Source: Bostrychus sinensis
Lineage: Eukaryota; Chordata; Actinopteri; Gobiiformes; Eleotridae
Reading direction: 5' to 3'
NCBI GenBank assembly: GCA_020698575.1
Contig: CM036257.1
Coordinates: 18,057,520-18,121,519, forward strand
Length of the DNA stretch: 64,000 nucleotides
Notes under the pieces: generated by a model
The model's input: only the letters and a program-made list of their open reading frames with translations
Databases searched by the model: none
What the model was told of the DNA's origin: nothing
Translations under genes and position numbers: made by a program
Shown: positions 24,801 through 39,800 of the stretch, one piece after another
Numbering within the stretch: the first letter of the stretch is position 1
How the letters are laid out: each line of letters begins with the position of its first letter

Positions 24801-27800
24801 ATCTTGCAGAGAAAGCGAAAGGTAAAATAAAGAACAGATTGTCTTTCTGTGCTTATTGTTTGGATTTATCTGCTGTTGTTTAAAATTAAAGAAAAAAAGT
24901 CATGAATTTCATTTACTTGCTGACTGTAATTTGTCCAACACACAATATGGGAATTATTTTACCTTTGCCACAGAGCTAGAAGACTCTCCAAAGTAGATTG
25001 TTTTTCTGAAGCCGCTCCCATAAACTGTGCTTGTTGCTTTTGGAGGTTAGCTACCTCTTCCTCCAGCTGGCTGCCCTCTTTGAACCTCTTCAGGGCCGAG
25101 CACAGAGCCATCAGCCTCGGTTTTAGCTGCTCAATGGCTTGGCACACCTCCTGATGAAGGAAAACACAAGTGCTATAACAACTACCTACCATAAAAAGAG
25201 CAATAACACATGCACGGTGAAAAACAGCAAAATGTTAACAAGTCCAGTTAGCTTTCTAGAAAACAAGTAGGGTCTAAAATCAATGTATATAAAAACAACT
25301 TTCAGTAAAACATAAGTAAATTAAAAGATCATTAAAAGACGTGTTTATGTCAGTGATTCAATTTAAAGTAAAACACATATCTTATATTCATATTTTAGAT
25401 TCAGTACACCTGACTGAGTGAACTATTTCAAGCATTCATTTATTTTTAAATTATGATTATGGCTTACAATTTAAATATATGTACCATAAATAATATTACA
25501 AAATCATCACAATTAAAATAAATAAATGCTTGAAATATCTACCAAAATAAAGTCACTTTTCAACCACACTCAAATTCATAGATGTAGGACTGTATAGTTA
25601 GCAAAGTTATAGCAAAAAAAAAAAAGACAGAAAACAGAACTGCTCTTTTACAAATGCATTTAAAGCCTTAAGTGAGTGCTGCTTCAGTGCCATTTTAAAC
25701 ACAATCAAACGTGCCCATTATAAAAGACTGTAGTGTTTAAATGTTACCATGTGGTCTTGGAGGGTTTTGTAGGTCTCAGATGAAGATGAACAGTTATTGA
25801 TAGGGCAGTCCAACTTCTCCTTAAGATCAGTCATTGTTTTCTTTATCTAATAACAACATATTTTTCTTAATAAAATGACATGTCTTGAAAAAAAAATATA
25901 ATAATAATAATAATCAGAATAAATATAAAGTGACTGAACCTGTTCCAGATTGTCGTTGTACCGCTGCCTATAGGAGGCGCTCTGGTGCAGTTGTCCGCCC
26001 ACCTGCTCCACTCTGCCCTTCAGCTCCTCCCAGTATCTCTTCATCTGTGTAAGCCGCGCCCGGATGCGTCCTGCCTCTCCGGGGGTTACACACTTGGACA
26101 GGCACTCACAGTCCGCCTCCATGTGAGCTATGGCTGCCCATTTTTCACCCAGAGCTTCGGCCATGGCCTGTCACAAATATCGAATAAGTTTTTTTGTACA
26201 ACCTTCAAAAATAAAAACACCCCAAAAATCTAGACTTCCAAAAGATTGACACGGCTTAGATTAGGCAGAAAAAGATAAGATTTCTTCAATATGATCAATT
26301 TATTTCTTATATCCTTGCACTGACCCAATTTCCCCCCAAGGACAGATTAAAATTTCATCATATTTCATGTTAATCTTAATAACCCTGAGGCTAAATTGAT
26401 ACTGCAAATCATAGAAACAAGTCCAAAAAGCTATTTGAGGCAAGTTCACTTGAAGCTATAAGTAAAATCAGACTGGAAACATAGACAAGGAAGCTATAGC
26501 AACATAAATACTTAAATCAAGGTGAACTATGCACAGTTATCTTTCAGCAGATACCTCCACAGCATTGATGTTCTCGTCCAGTGGATCTAAGGATGAGGAT
26601 GGATTGATTGCCTCCAGCTCCTTCTCTTTCTCATTGATCCAATCTGAAAAGGCCTTGGATTCATTGCTGAAGCGCTGCCACCACAAACACATCATCTCCA
26701 GCTGGGAAACACTGAAAAGTAAGGTAACATTTTTTACCCCAGATGCCCTTCTGGACTATTTATCTGGGTATCTTGGGACTGACACAAAGAGTACACTAGC
26801 TTTTGACTCCCTGTGGCTGGTTAGTGCAACATTTATTCATATATCAAATATATTAAGTGCAATATAACTTTCTATTGGCTTTTTTATCCAGGGGTTTTCA
26901 CAGTGAACCTTCTACCTCCATTTAGTCCTGTCTTATGCATCCTATTCTCTCACACCAGCTTTTGTCCTCTTACACTAGAGCCATAAATCTCCTCTTTGGT
27001 CTTCTCCTACTTGGCAGCCCAAACCTCAGCATCCTTCTTACAATATATTCACTATGTCTCCTCTGTAAATGTCCAAACATCTCAATCTGGCTCCTACTTG
27101 GATTTATTTGATAACATGCCTACTTTTTTCACATTTACAATCAAATCTACTGTATTGTCTGTTAATCTTCATTTTAACACTACTGTGACCTGATAAACGT
27201 CACATACATTTTGTTGAGGTGATCTTGAAGCTGTGCGACCTCTTTCCTTGTGGCTTGTGCCTGCTGTAGAAGCAGAGTCTGGGTTTTGGCACTCAAAGGC
27301 AAATCGGCTGCTTTTTCCAGCAAAAGATCGGCTTGTACTGAAAACTCCTCGGCCTCGGCAGACAGTTCCTACAGATGGCACAGAAGCAAATATACCTTGT
27401 ATCATCAGCAAATACAAGCTTTACAATGTATACAGAGATGCAAACACTGTTAAAGACACAGGCAAACCTTGTTATGCTCCAGCTCAGATCTCAGACTGTC
27501 GAGGCTATTAAAAATGAACTCTTTGTGAAGCTCGTTGCTGGTGCTGCTTATAAACCCCCAAATCAACTCTCTTTCAGTTTCAAATGTTTGCCAGGAGCTC
27601 AGCGTTGCCTGCAAATGACACAGAGAATATTGAGAAAAGAAAACTATTTATGTATATGTTGCTTTTATTCCCATATGGAAGAAGTACTCAAAATGTGTAC
27701 TCAAGAAAATAAAAAAATATATTACTATTAGTAGAGGTAAAAGTACTCCACTAAATTATGAGCAAAATTAAAGTTGCTACTACCGGTACCTGTACTATTG

Positions 27801-30800
27801 TCACTACTAAAGCTTTTAGTTCTACTACTATTACTGCTATTAATACTACCACTACTACTACTACTGTTCTTACAAGCAGTCTCGCGATTTCTAATACCAC
27901 TACTGCCACTACTACAACAGCTACTCTTACTACTACAATGCAACTATTACATTTCCTACAATTACTACTGCTTCTGCTAAAATACTTCTTGTTTTCAAAG
28001 ATCTACTCAAGTAAAAGTAAGCATGGTTTAGAAAATGCAATATTAATTACTTAAATAAAACGTATTTAGTGGCTTTCCTCCTCCATATTTCACCTAAACA
28101 ATTTGTTGGGGAAGCACACTGATTTCCTAATCAATAAACAACAGTGACAGTGTATAAACATGCGCAAACAAAATTAACATACCACACAACAATCGATACC
28201 TGATTAAGGCTAAACGTGGACAAGTCGATGATGACAGCGGGACGCATGAGGAATGAATCAATGACTCTCAGACCACAAACATTAGCACAGTGTCATGTGG
28301 GGGACATCCTGGTACCTGCAGGTCGTCTTGCTCTGCCTCTGACCGACAGTCGACCTCTCTCAGGGCTTTCTCCAGATCCAACACAGACGCACTCAGACTC
28401 TCCTCTTTACGCAGCTGGCGGCAGTGGGACACGAGGAGCTCAGCCTCTCTCTGGTTTGCATACAGACGCTTCAGATGTTGCTGTAGTGGATGCACAAGGG
28501 GTACAATAAATGTTAAGAGACAATAACATTTATGAAAAACCTAAGAACTACTTTGACATACAGTATATTTGGATTGCCTTAACTTAAACAACAGAAATTA
28601 CTGTAGGTTAACACAGACCTGGTGAATAAGATAAATTTGTTTGGCTTCCTCCAGATCCTCTGCAACCAGGAGTCTGCTGCTCAGATCCTCAGCTTCCCTT
28701 TGCAATTTGAAAATATCTTCAAGAGCTCTATGCAACTCCTCTTTTAGCTCTTCAGACTCAAGCATAACAGAGCCCTCCTCGTCCCACTGTGAACATTAAA
28801 AAAGGAGATAACATCAGTCACACAAACAGAAAATATTGAGATTTTTGACAAAGTATTCATAGCATTCATCTTGAATACCTGACAAAGAGATGAGAACAGG
28901 GCTCGTAGATCGGAGGAGAGTTTGTCTAAAGAAGCTCTCTGCCTCTGGATCTCCAACTCAGAGCTGACTTCAGACAGCCCAGAAAGACGGTTCTTGAGCC
29001 ATAAAAGGCTTTCTTCTCGTGCATCTATTGCTTCCTGTAGCTCCTAGGTTTGACGAAATAATAAAACCACACATTCAATAGTGTAATCTGTGCTTATTCT
29101 TTGAGCAGCATCGTAAAACACTAATAACACTCACTTGAACAGCAGATTCGACTTGCTCATGGTCGCTTGAATTTCTCGCTGATTCTTTGAGTAACCTCAC
29201 ATGCCTCCTCTGAGACGACAGCCAATCAGAAAGCTCACAAAACCTATAAGAAAAGAGCCCCCAGTGTTAGAAGATATATGTGATTAATGGACTTTCAGAC
29301 TTGTTAAAACTTTACCTCTCATTCCAGTCTTTCCATTTATCGGGGTGTTGCTCTAATTTGAGGTAAGCGCTCTTGATTAGCTCTGTAACCTCCTCCACAG
29401 CGCTCCTGGTGGAGTCGAGCACTCGATAAGCTACATCATTGTCTGGCAGCTTCTGACAGAGATCCTCCATGTTTCTAATCCTCTTCTCACATAAAGTTAG
29501 AGGTCTGCGCTCCCTGAAGAAAGTCTACAGATAGGAGGGAGGAAAAAGATAAACTTGGAAAGCTCCTGGTTCATGATGAGGACATTAATTGATCTAATCT
29601 TTAGTTTTTACTTGTGGTTTAATCTTTTCTGAGATTAAACAAAGTCCACAGCTTACTCTGTGCTCTTTGATCACTCGTTCGCTGGTGCAGGTCCCAGACA
29701 GGGCTTGCATTTCCCTGTCCAGCTCTGCCTGGCAGTCCTGCAGGATCACAGCCACACGATTTCGCTCCACTTCCACTTTCAGACGGGCAAGATGGGTGGG
29801 TACCTCACTTTGGATATCCTGTACAGTACAGCAGAGGTACAGTTAAAGCCAAAATGATTCATGCCCCAGACAAATTTTGAGTCAACTCAGTTTACCCAGT
29901 TAATGGTTCAGTTCTGTCTGTAAATGACACTACAATGTGGTAAAATATATTTTGAGCAAAGCCTTTGTTTTCACAGTCAAATATTTTTTTTTGTTTTGTT
30001 TTTTACTTTTTTTGCACATTTCCAGTGTGATTTTGGACCACTATTTTTGCATAGACCTCAAGGTGCTTGTTGTTAGAGGGCTTCTTGTCATTAATCTGAT
30101 CTTCAGTTCTCTCCACAATTTTCACAATCATATGCTTCAGGTCTGGACTCACACTTCAGTATTGGGAATCATTTCTTTACCACATTAGCAGTGTGCTGTG
30201 GGTCATTGTCCAGAAGCAGGAAATTAATGATTTTGGGCTTAACTGTAAGTTGACAGCTGGGAAAAGGCATGAATTCATAAAGCCATTTCCAAACTCATCC
30301 AAATGACAAAATATCCCAGATAGAGACTATGAGTAAACAGTGAGAGCTAGATTACAATAATGAGTACAAGCTAATTAAACATGACTGCGGGGGACAGGTT
30401 TGGAAATAAAGGTCTTGCTGGGTTAAGTTAATGAAGTACTGGCTACGCTCCTCCAGAGGTCGACACTAATTAGTGGAGAGTAAAACCATGATGACCTCTG
30501 ACCTTCCAGTGTTTGTGCAGCGTCCGAACAGTTTCCTGCAGCTTCTCTTGCTCCTCCTCCGGCAGGATGTCAGTGAGCTCGTCACACGCTTTCAGGAAGA
30601 CGCTCAGTACACGCTGGTCCAACTGACTGAAGGTTTCCTAAGATGTAACAAAAGCAGGGATTTTATAGTCTTTTAGTTGAGAAACGTTTTGCATATTTAT
30701 ATCAAAAGACCCAACAACACTTAGTAGTAATACCGTATTTTCCGCACTATAAGGCGCACCTAAAAGCCTTTAATTTTCTCAAAAACCGACAGTGCGCCTT

Positions 30801-33800
30801 ATAATCCGATGCGCCTTATATATGGATCAATGTTGATTAATTATGGCTACCGTATTCAGGGGGCGTCGCCGAAGTGACAGGTTTTAAAAGCAAAGCTGGC
30901 TCTATATTCTGCTCAACCAGACATCCCAAATCATACGTGAGTCCTAAAACTTAAGCAGTTGTCCTTTTGTTGTCCTAGTTGTCCCGAAAATGATATAAGC
31001 GCGGAGTCTGAAGCAGTTGTTGTCTGATAAAACATAAGAAGTACCGTTGCTAATTGTGTTAGCTCCTGTATGTAATTGCGAATCTCCGCAGGTGATGCGC
31101 AGATGCTCAATCTGTCTTTAAAATTATTTTAGCGACTGAATAGAGGAGAATCTAAGCTTTAAAATGAGGTATAACATGTCCATATTCAGCAAATTTTAGC
31201 CATGGTTAGCTGTGTTCAAACTACTCTGTTGTAAAAATAACTTAGCATCGCAGAGTAGGGATGGATGGCAAAAAGACGACACGGTATGGGATGAATGAGA
31301 TACAGTAGTGTGACTGTATAAACTATAAAGTTACCCCTATATATGTACTCGTATCGGTACGTACTCAAATGGAAGTACTCGTACTCGTACCGGTTTGAAA
31401 AAAAGTGGTATCTGTGCATCCCTAGTTTTCAACGAGGGAGTTGTAAGAACGCTGGTTTGTATTCTATTAATAAAGTTTGACTGACTGACTTATCTGACTG
31501 TTTTATTGACGTTCCCTTTAGCGCAGCGCCATCTAGTGGATGCGCCTTATAATGCGGTGCGCCCAATATATGAAAACAGTTTTAAAATAGGCCATTAATT
31601 GAAGGTGCGCCTTATAATCCGATGCGCCTTATAGTGCGGAAAATACGGTACATTAATTGAAAATAAATTGTGTTAAATACAGTACAGGTATTTTGCATGC
31701 TGACATTGTAAAGTTTTGTGGCATTACTACTAGAGCCAGGGATCAAATTCCAAACTGTACAGGTTTTACCCCCTTTTTTTTCTCTTCCAAACAGTAAAGA
31801 CTAAGTAGATAATTACTTGTGTATCTACTTACTTTCTACTCCATACATTGTATTGCTGTTATCTGTCAATGCAATCTGTTTTTTTTTCAGGAAAGAGATT
31901 TTATAAGGTGGCTAGCTTTGTTTAAAGAACCAAATATATATTATTGGCCAGGTGTGTGCTGAGTAATATCATGAAATAGAATACTATGCAACAAGTCAAG
32001 GTTATTGCACTTCATAGTACTTTACTTCAAAGTGAAAATACTCCCTGGTGTCTAAATAAGTAACATGATATTGATTTAAGACATGAATTTACTGAATATA
32101 GTGAAAAAATATATCAGTGTATTTTGAAATGCATTCACTGATACACAGTGTCTCAAGCAGCTGTAAATAGAAGTGTCTTTGAACGAGAGGGAAGTGTGAT
32201 GAAATGTTGTTATTAAGGCACTGGGCAAGGAGTAGACTGACAGCTCTTTTCAAGTCTGTTCTGATATCAAAGTCAAACGCACAGTGTGTTTTTTCAGCAG
32301 CTCCTCTGCGTCTCCTGTCTCCCTCAAACAACCCTGGGATTTCTTCAGTACTCTCTCCAGCTCCTGACGTGAATCTTCAAACCTCCTTCTCAGGCTGTTG
32401 TTGGCCTCTTCTTGCCTTCTCCAGTCCCCCACCTCCTTGAGCAAGGTCTGAGGACAGCAGGGAGAGATGGATGTGGTTGTAATTGGTTTCACCAGTAATA
32501 TAATGTAATTACAATGTTTGTGTTACGTCACTTATGAATAATGAGACACATGAGTAAGTAATCTGCAGTAGCTGCCTCCTGGGTGTTTTGATGCTTGTAA
32601 TCTTGTTAATATAATCAGTGTAATGGGTAATGCAAGGTCTTTGTAGCATTGTATCTGTTTATAAGAGTGTCATACTAACCTGAGCTGATGCCTGGATCTC
32701 GGACACTGTCTTCTGCAGCATGGACAGGTTAAAGTTTTTTAGCACCTTACTCGTGGAGAGCGCCCTCTGCAGGGTGTGGTGGTTCCTCTCAATCACGGAC
32801 AGACAGCGCTTACAACTTTGCTGCTGGTTTAGCAATTCCTACAAACATGTGGGTAAGCATGAGATAATATTACATCTGGGCCTAACACCACACAGAAATT
32901 AATGTAAAAAAAAACAAAAAAAACAAAAACATATGTACATTCATTTATTAATTAAATGTAAATTACATAGGTTATATTGCTTTGGACTCTGCAGAGCAGG
33001 AAGAAGTAGTCAATATGTGTACTCAAGTAAAACTATTGTTACATCGAAACAATATAATTTATGCAGAAGTCAGGGAAAACATTCACAATTAAGTTCTTTG
33101 TAGATTACTTGCATATTTTCTACCACTGCTTCTGTGTTTTATAAAATAATACAAATTATAGCCATACGTTTTTTTGTGTGTCTAACCTGCCACTTCTGCT
33201 TGTGTTGTGCCTGGCTCTGGACGTCTGTCTCTCTCTCTGCAGATGTGATGCAGCTCGCTCGCTCCAGGGCCTGGTAAAACGCAGTGATGTGCTTCTCCAT
33301 TTCCTCTAATGGTGGCAGAAGGACGTGACACTCTCTCACGAGGGAGGGACACCGCTCTCTAACCTGCAGACAAATTAAATAGACCATTGACTGTCACGGA
33401 GAGAGTCTGTGCGTGTAATTAAACAGTATGGTGATTTCTGAAGTTGTTCACCTGTTTATTGCCCATGTGCCTACAGGACACCTTACCTTACTCAGCTGAC
33501 TTTTGGCTGTTGCCATAGTCGCCATGACCCTCGCGGCTTCGTCCTGTGGTGCGTCCTTGGTGAGGAGCTGAGCACTGCGTGCGGCCAGTTTGTATTGTGT
33601 TTCCATGGTGGCGACCTTTTGTTTAGTGTTCTAAAATCAGAAAGAGAGGCAAGAGGTCATCCAAAGACTGTACCTAGTCATTACTGAAAACTAATAACCT
33701 GCAGCAGCAACAACACCATCAACACTGTTAGCTTGTCTAGTGGCTTTTAGCAAACTAGGGGTGGGCAGTCACCCCATCATCATCCCAAATCAGTACAAGC

Positions 33801-36800
33801 CTTTATTAATTTATCTTTACTATTGAAATTTTTCACCTTTTCAATCCCACATAGTGTGCAGTGATTGATTTGGCACAGAGTTTTAAGCTAGATTCACCTC
33901 CAGACGCAACCCTGTCTTACGTACCTAGGCTTGGGACTGGCACAAAGAGGAAATTGGCTTGTGCCCTCGTGTGGCTGAATATTTTACATGTACAGTATAA
34001 CCATTAATGGTCAATAAATATTATAATGCATATAAAGCTAGTAAATATTTTAAACATTTTAACAGTAACTAAGGGGCATAACCTTTCTTTTACCCTATAA
34101 AAAGTGTCTTGTATCGTTCATGTTTCTTTATTAAATATCACAGCCTTATTGGGAACATACCTCCACATCCTGCAAAAATGCTCTCACATTGAGGAAAGAC
34201 ACATGAACTGGTGCATTTAGTTTAGCTTCGGCTGTGTCTAGTAGTTCTTTAAGGGCTGACACCGCCTTCATATGATCCTTTCTCCACTTTTCTAGCTCAT
34301 CAGCGCGGGCATACTGAAAACACAGAGGTAAATTCATACAATTATAAATGTAAAACAATGAAGACCTGTTATTGTGCCATATTTTGATTTGTAAGCGTTT
34401 TTAATACTTGTTTGACTTTGAGGAAAAGGTCCCTCCAGCGTCCGTTCATGAGCAAGAGCTGCTGCTTCAGATCGAGAGATACAGTTTCATCACATGTTTC
34501 AATGAGAAAATTCCCTGCGTCGTTCATGGCTGCATGCTGATCCATCCAGTGACTGAGATTCCTGAAAAACTCCTACAGCAGAGACACGCTTATTAAGAAA
34601 GACGGACTGACAGGAGACAAAGAGAAATTAACACTTAACAAAAGAGCAACACAATGAAACAGTCTAAAAAAATAGAACAAAAAGAGCTAATCAAAAATTA
34701 AACAAAAGACCGGGAACAAGGAAAGGACAATACAAAATGGGGGTAATTAGCTGCTAATCCTTGGTGGGGATGGGAGGTAACCATGGCAATAGTGGAGTAT
34801 CCTTGGTGGCTGGTTGTAAGACAAGAGATCATTTGATACTTGAGTGGAGACTGCTAATAGGATCCTACTTAGATGACTAAATGCTTAAATTTGGGCTGAT
34901 GTAGAAGTTACCACCATAGCTCCATTTTACTGATTAAAATAAGACCACTTAGGGCATTGAAAGACTTTTTTGAGGTGGGGCATTACTCATAAGGACTGTG
35001 AAATGGCTGCTGCAAAACAGTGGTCTATGTCTAATAGTGTGTGTCTAACAAACCATACTTAATTAACTAGGTGGATTGATGAATGCAAAATAGCCATGTG
35101 CAGATATCTCCCTGTGATTTTGTCCCCATGTCTGTATATGTTTTTTGTAAAGATTTTATGTGGTATTTACACTTGAAGACAGGATATCAGGCCTGAAATA
35201 GGATCTCTTAGCACCAGTTTTGACCAGTGAGTCCAAAGCCTTCATAAATTAAAATAAAACTTTTTCTCATGTGTATGGTTGATAAAGCCTTGAGTGTATC
35301 ACATATTGCTTGTTTTTCATATATTGCACAGCCCTAGCACTAAAATACTATAAATATTGTATGTTGAACAGTCTGGGAAAGGGGCTTGTATTAAAGTAAA
35401 TGTTAGTCTCATACCCGTTTGGTGTTTTCCGGCTGGCTCAGGGCAGCCTCTGCATCCTCCAGCCAGGCCTGTAAGGAGGCCACAGTGGAGCTGTACCTCT
35501 CCCAGTTGGACAGCACTTCCTCCAGCATACTCCTCACACTGCGGACCTCCATGGACAGACTCCTCCACTGGGTCACCACCTCCCGGATGAAGCGCCGCAC
35601 CCCGAGCTCTCCTTCTTCCGCTATAAAAAGGGAACACTTTATTTTACACTACACTTGATACAGTGTGACTACAAAGTAACTACTATGTAATTTATGTTGT
35701 AATAAACTGTAATATCATGTAACTATATTGTACTTACATTAGAACATTTTGTGTACTTACAGTTTTTAGATAGAAATGTAATAAAAACAAACAAACAAAC
35801 AAACAAAAAACTTGTTACATTACACTACCAAAGTGCATTTTGCTTCTGCAGAAACAGCCCAATGACTTCTTTACTTAGTGGTAATGTGCACTTTGATAGA
35901 GTAGTGTAACAAGTATTTTTTTTATTACATTTGTACTTAGAAACTGTAAGTACACAAAATGCCACTATGTAAGTATAATGTAAGTACAGGTTATTACAGT
36001 TTGTTGCACTGTGTTTAAACACTTTATCAAGTGTAGTGCAAATTAAAGTGTTATCAAAAATCATTATCAGAAACAGCATTAATGGCAGTAAAAAACCCTT
36101 CTTATTTCCTCTGGGGTCGCTACAGCAAATCATCTGCCTCCTAGCAGGCATATTAGTTCGTCATAGGTTTTATGCCAGGTGCCCATCTTAATGCAACCCT
36201 CTCTATTTATACAGGCTTGGAATAAAGGCAGCATGTACACCAATTAATATTTTCAACAATGGTACTTAAGCATTGCTCAGCATTACCAAAATACAGTTAC
36301 AGTACATAGGAGTACTGCACAGATGGTGCTCTAACTTGGGGCAGCACATAAAGGCTGACAGAGCCACATGCCTCTATAGATAAATATGTGACCTCAAAAA
36401 CTTGAGAAAGATGTATTGTTTTTGCATGTTCCATTTTAGTGCTACAAACCCTCCTTTAGCACCAGAGGCTCTATATATACTATAAAAAGTACCCAAGTGT
36501 CCTAAAGTACAATACAATCGTAGATAACCACATTTCCTTTGTCCGTCCTAGTTACAACATGTAAAAGAAGCCAAATGCTTTTCATGCAGCCAATCAAAGC
36601 GCAACGAACTAATTACCAGCAGGGGCCACAAAGGTATGATTGCAAAGGGGAGGGTATTTTATTTGTGGGGCTGGCCATTCGAGTCCCATCAGATGTCCTG
36701 ATTTCTTGCCCCCATACCTCACTCCTCTGCATACCCTAAAGCAGAGCAACCTCCAAAACTTAATGAAACCAACAAGCTTGCTCTGTTTGCTCCCAGAGAC

Positions 36801-39800
36801 CTGCAGAAGTGGAGCAGCCCCTAACTAGCAAATGGGGTCGTATTCCCCACTGAGAGCGGTGAGTGGAGGAACCTCATTTAGCTGTAGCCTGCAGACTCTC
36901 CCCTCCACCAGTCTGTGAAAGCAGACAGCGCCAGACTGAGCAGCTGGAAGGAGGAGCTGTACCAGTGATTGAGTCGTTGACAGGAGAAGTTAAGTGTCTG
37001 TCACTAAAGAATTTCTTCTTTGTTGTACTTTTGATCAAGATGAAAAATAATTTTCTTTGCTTTTGGTTTTTCCCTTCCGGGGTGGTCGCTGCAAATCATC
37101 TGCCTCATGCAAAGTGCAGTGATTTGTTGAACTTGGCACTGGTTGTACCAACAGATGCCCTTCCTGATGCAACCCTCTGCAATTATCGAGGCTTGGGACC
37201 AGCACAAGGACACTGCCTTCTGACCCCGTGTGGCTAGATTTATGATATAAAATAAGGTCATAAATATGTTATTAAGCATGTCATGGTCATTTGTTAAAAC
37301 ACTAGCAACAGTTAGCATGTTTTAATAGTACTTCTTACAGTAATTGTCATTGGATTCTAAGCCCTAGCAATAAAATACATGTATCTAGGGCTAAAGGTGC
37401 AAAGGTGATTCATTGCTCTTAGTAATCAATGTAAAGTGTAAATGGTTATCTGTGTGTATGTGTCAGCCTTGAGATTAACCTGCGTTTAGTGTACCATGCC
37501 TCATGTTTAAAGCAGCAAGAAAAGGCTCCAGCTCCCATAAGAACATGCAGCACAAAATGAATGACAATGGGTTAGACAATGAATGCATTGTAATTTCTCA
37601 CCTGAGCTATCTGCATTGACGTAGGCTTCACCAGCATGTTTTAAAGACTGGAACAATGCCTCATAGTTTTCAAAGAACCGCTGCTTCTCTACAAACAACT
37701 AATACGCAAAAAAAAAAAAAAATAGATTAAATGATACACATGATACACTAAAGTATGTACATTCAGAATATGGCTACTTACTAAATAATTGTGAAGCATG
37801 AGTTCCACAGACTCCTGGCGGCCATATTTGATGATCCAGGATTTGAGCCTGGATTCAGTCAGACTGAGAAAAGCTTGCATGTGGTGCTGGTTTTCTAAAA
37901 ATTCCATCTTTGCCAGGTGGACACTTGAAGATGTACAGACAAAGTTCATCCTATATTTAAACAAGACATTATTTAAAATTAATTTGAATAATAGAAGAAC
38001 CAAAAAAGTATAGACCTCCACCAGTCCAATAGTATTAAAAATAAAGAGCCCAGACCTCCAAATCCACACAAAAGAACTAATGTCTTCCTTGCCCCATTAC
38101 TAACAATTGAAGAAAGATTTTTTATTCTACTGTATGTTCATGTTGCTTATATTGTTATCTTGTCTTGCTTATGTTTTTGTCTATGTAAAATACCAACAAA
38201 TAAAACATCCAATGTTTTGTATATAGCATTTTTACCTTTCAGCCAATGTCTTGTAGCTGGTCTGGGGGCACAGGGACCCCATCCACACTCCTGTCTTTGT
38301 GTATCCTCTGAAAGACCTGTCTGTGACTCTCCAGGCTCCTCAGTACATCCTTACACACATACATTACAGACACATACATAAATGCAAACACACACATAGG
38401 CTGAGCAAACATCTGGTGTGTGTTTAACCGTTCGCTGACCTTGTGCTGCTCCAGAGCTCTGTGGACAATGTTCGCTGTCTCATCGTGTGCCTGCTGCATA
38501 ATGATCTCCTGCCTCAGAGCTCCTTCGGCCTGGTGAAGCCAAGTCCCCACCTGATCCAGAGGAGCTGGTAGAGAGCGGTCCAGCTTCAGGTGCCACTCCA
38601 GGAGCTAAGATACAGTTGTATAGTTATTAATACATGACAAGAATAATATGAAATCAACTTCTTTATTTCTGCTTTTCCCTTTTGGGGTCACCACAGCAAA
38701 TCATCTGCCTGTAAATGTGACTTGCATAATGATTTTGCATAGGTTTTACACTCGATGCCTTTCATGCAACCCTCTCAAATCTGTTCAGGCTTGGGACTGG
38801 TGCAATAAGCACACTGACTTGTGACACCATTGTAGTTGGATTATCACTATAATATGAAATAATTTAGGTTTTCTTACCCTGTTGGACACCTTTTCCCAGG
38901 CTTGCTTGACCAAAGCTTGATCCACTGTGAGCATCCCATCTTTTTGTGTAGATTGCAAAGCACACTCCACCTGCTTTCTCTTCATCTCCAACTGAACACG
39001 CAGACTCTTGAACAGCTGGAGGGAGACAATTTCAGTTTAAATAATGAATTGCGACCAAATGATAATCATTCAATGTAAAAGATCAAAACTACACTGAAAA
39101 GAAGAGGTCGAAGAAGTACTTCAAATCTGTACACAAGTAAAAGAACTGATACTTCCAAATATGTAATAGAGGTACTACTCAACATAATTATGGGTAATAG
39201 TATAAAAGTATAAAGTGTAAAGTTTATTTAAGTAGAAAGGACTTACTGCTCCTATCACCACTACTAATATCACTATTGCACTTATTATCAATTATTATCA
39301 CTCCTACTACTGCAACTACTATTATATAGTAGTTGGATTCCTACAAGTACTTCTGCTACTAGTATTACTAGGACTTCTAATATGACAGTACCTATTACTA
39401 CAATTATTACTGCCTCTGCTACAACTTCTACTACTGCCAGTGTTGCGACTACCGGTACTTTTACTACTACTACCACTGCTACTATTTAAAGGCGTAACAA
39501 TACAGTAACTAAATTGATGTATTAATTTTTTTTCCTACAATACAACTATATCGATATGCATTACCTTGTATTAAATTATATCGTTTTCTAGGTAGTGTAT
39601 ATCGAGACACAAGGAAAAAAAAATCGAAAGTATCGATATTAGAACTTTGTATGTTTTTTTGTGTAATTTTTGTGTTTTTTTTATAATTAAATAAAATGTT
39701 ATATTCAACTTTCTGCCATGTTGACTTAACCTGGCTGCGGTGCTACATTTGAGAGTAAACTTTTATGATTTTTACCAAAAAGGTGCTGTATCAATTACCA

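Noticed and set aside
27720..27985. Possible CRISPR-like or regulatory tandem array
   Set aside because: It is an imperfect ACT trinucleotide run without spacers, in a vertebrate intron.
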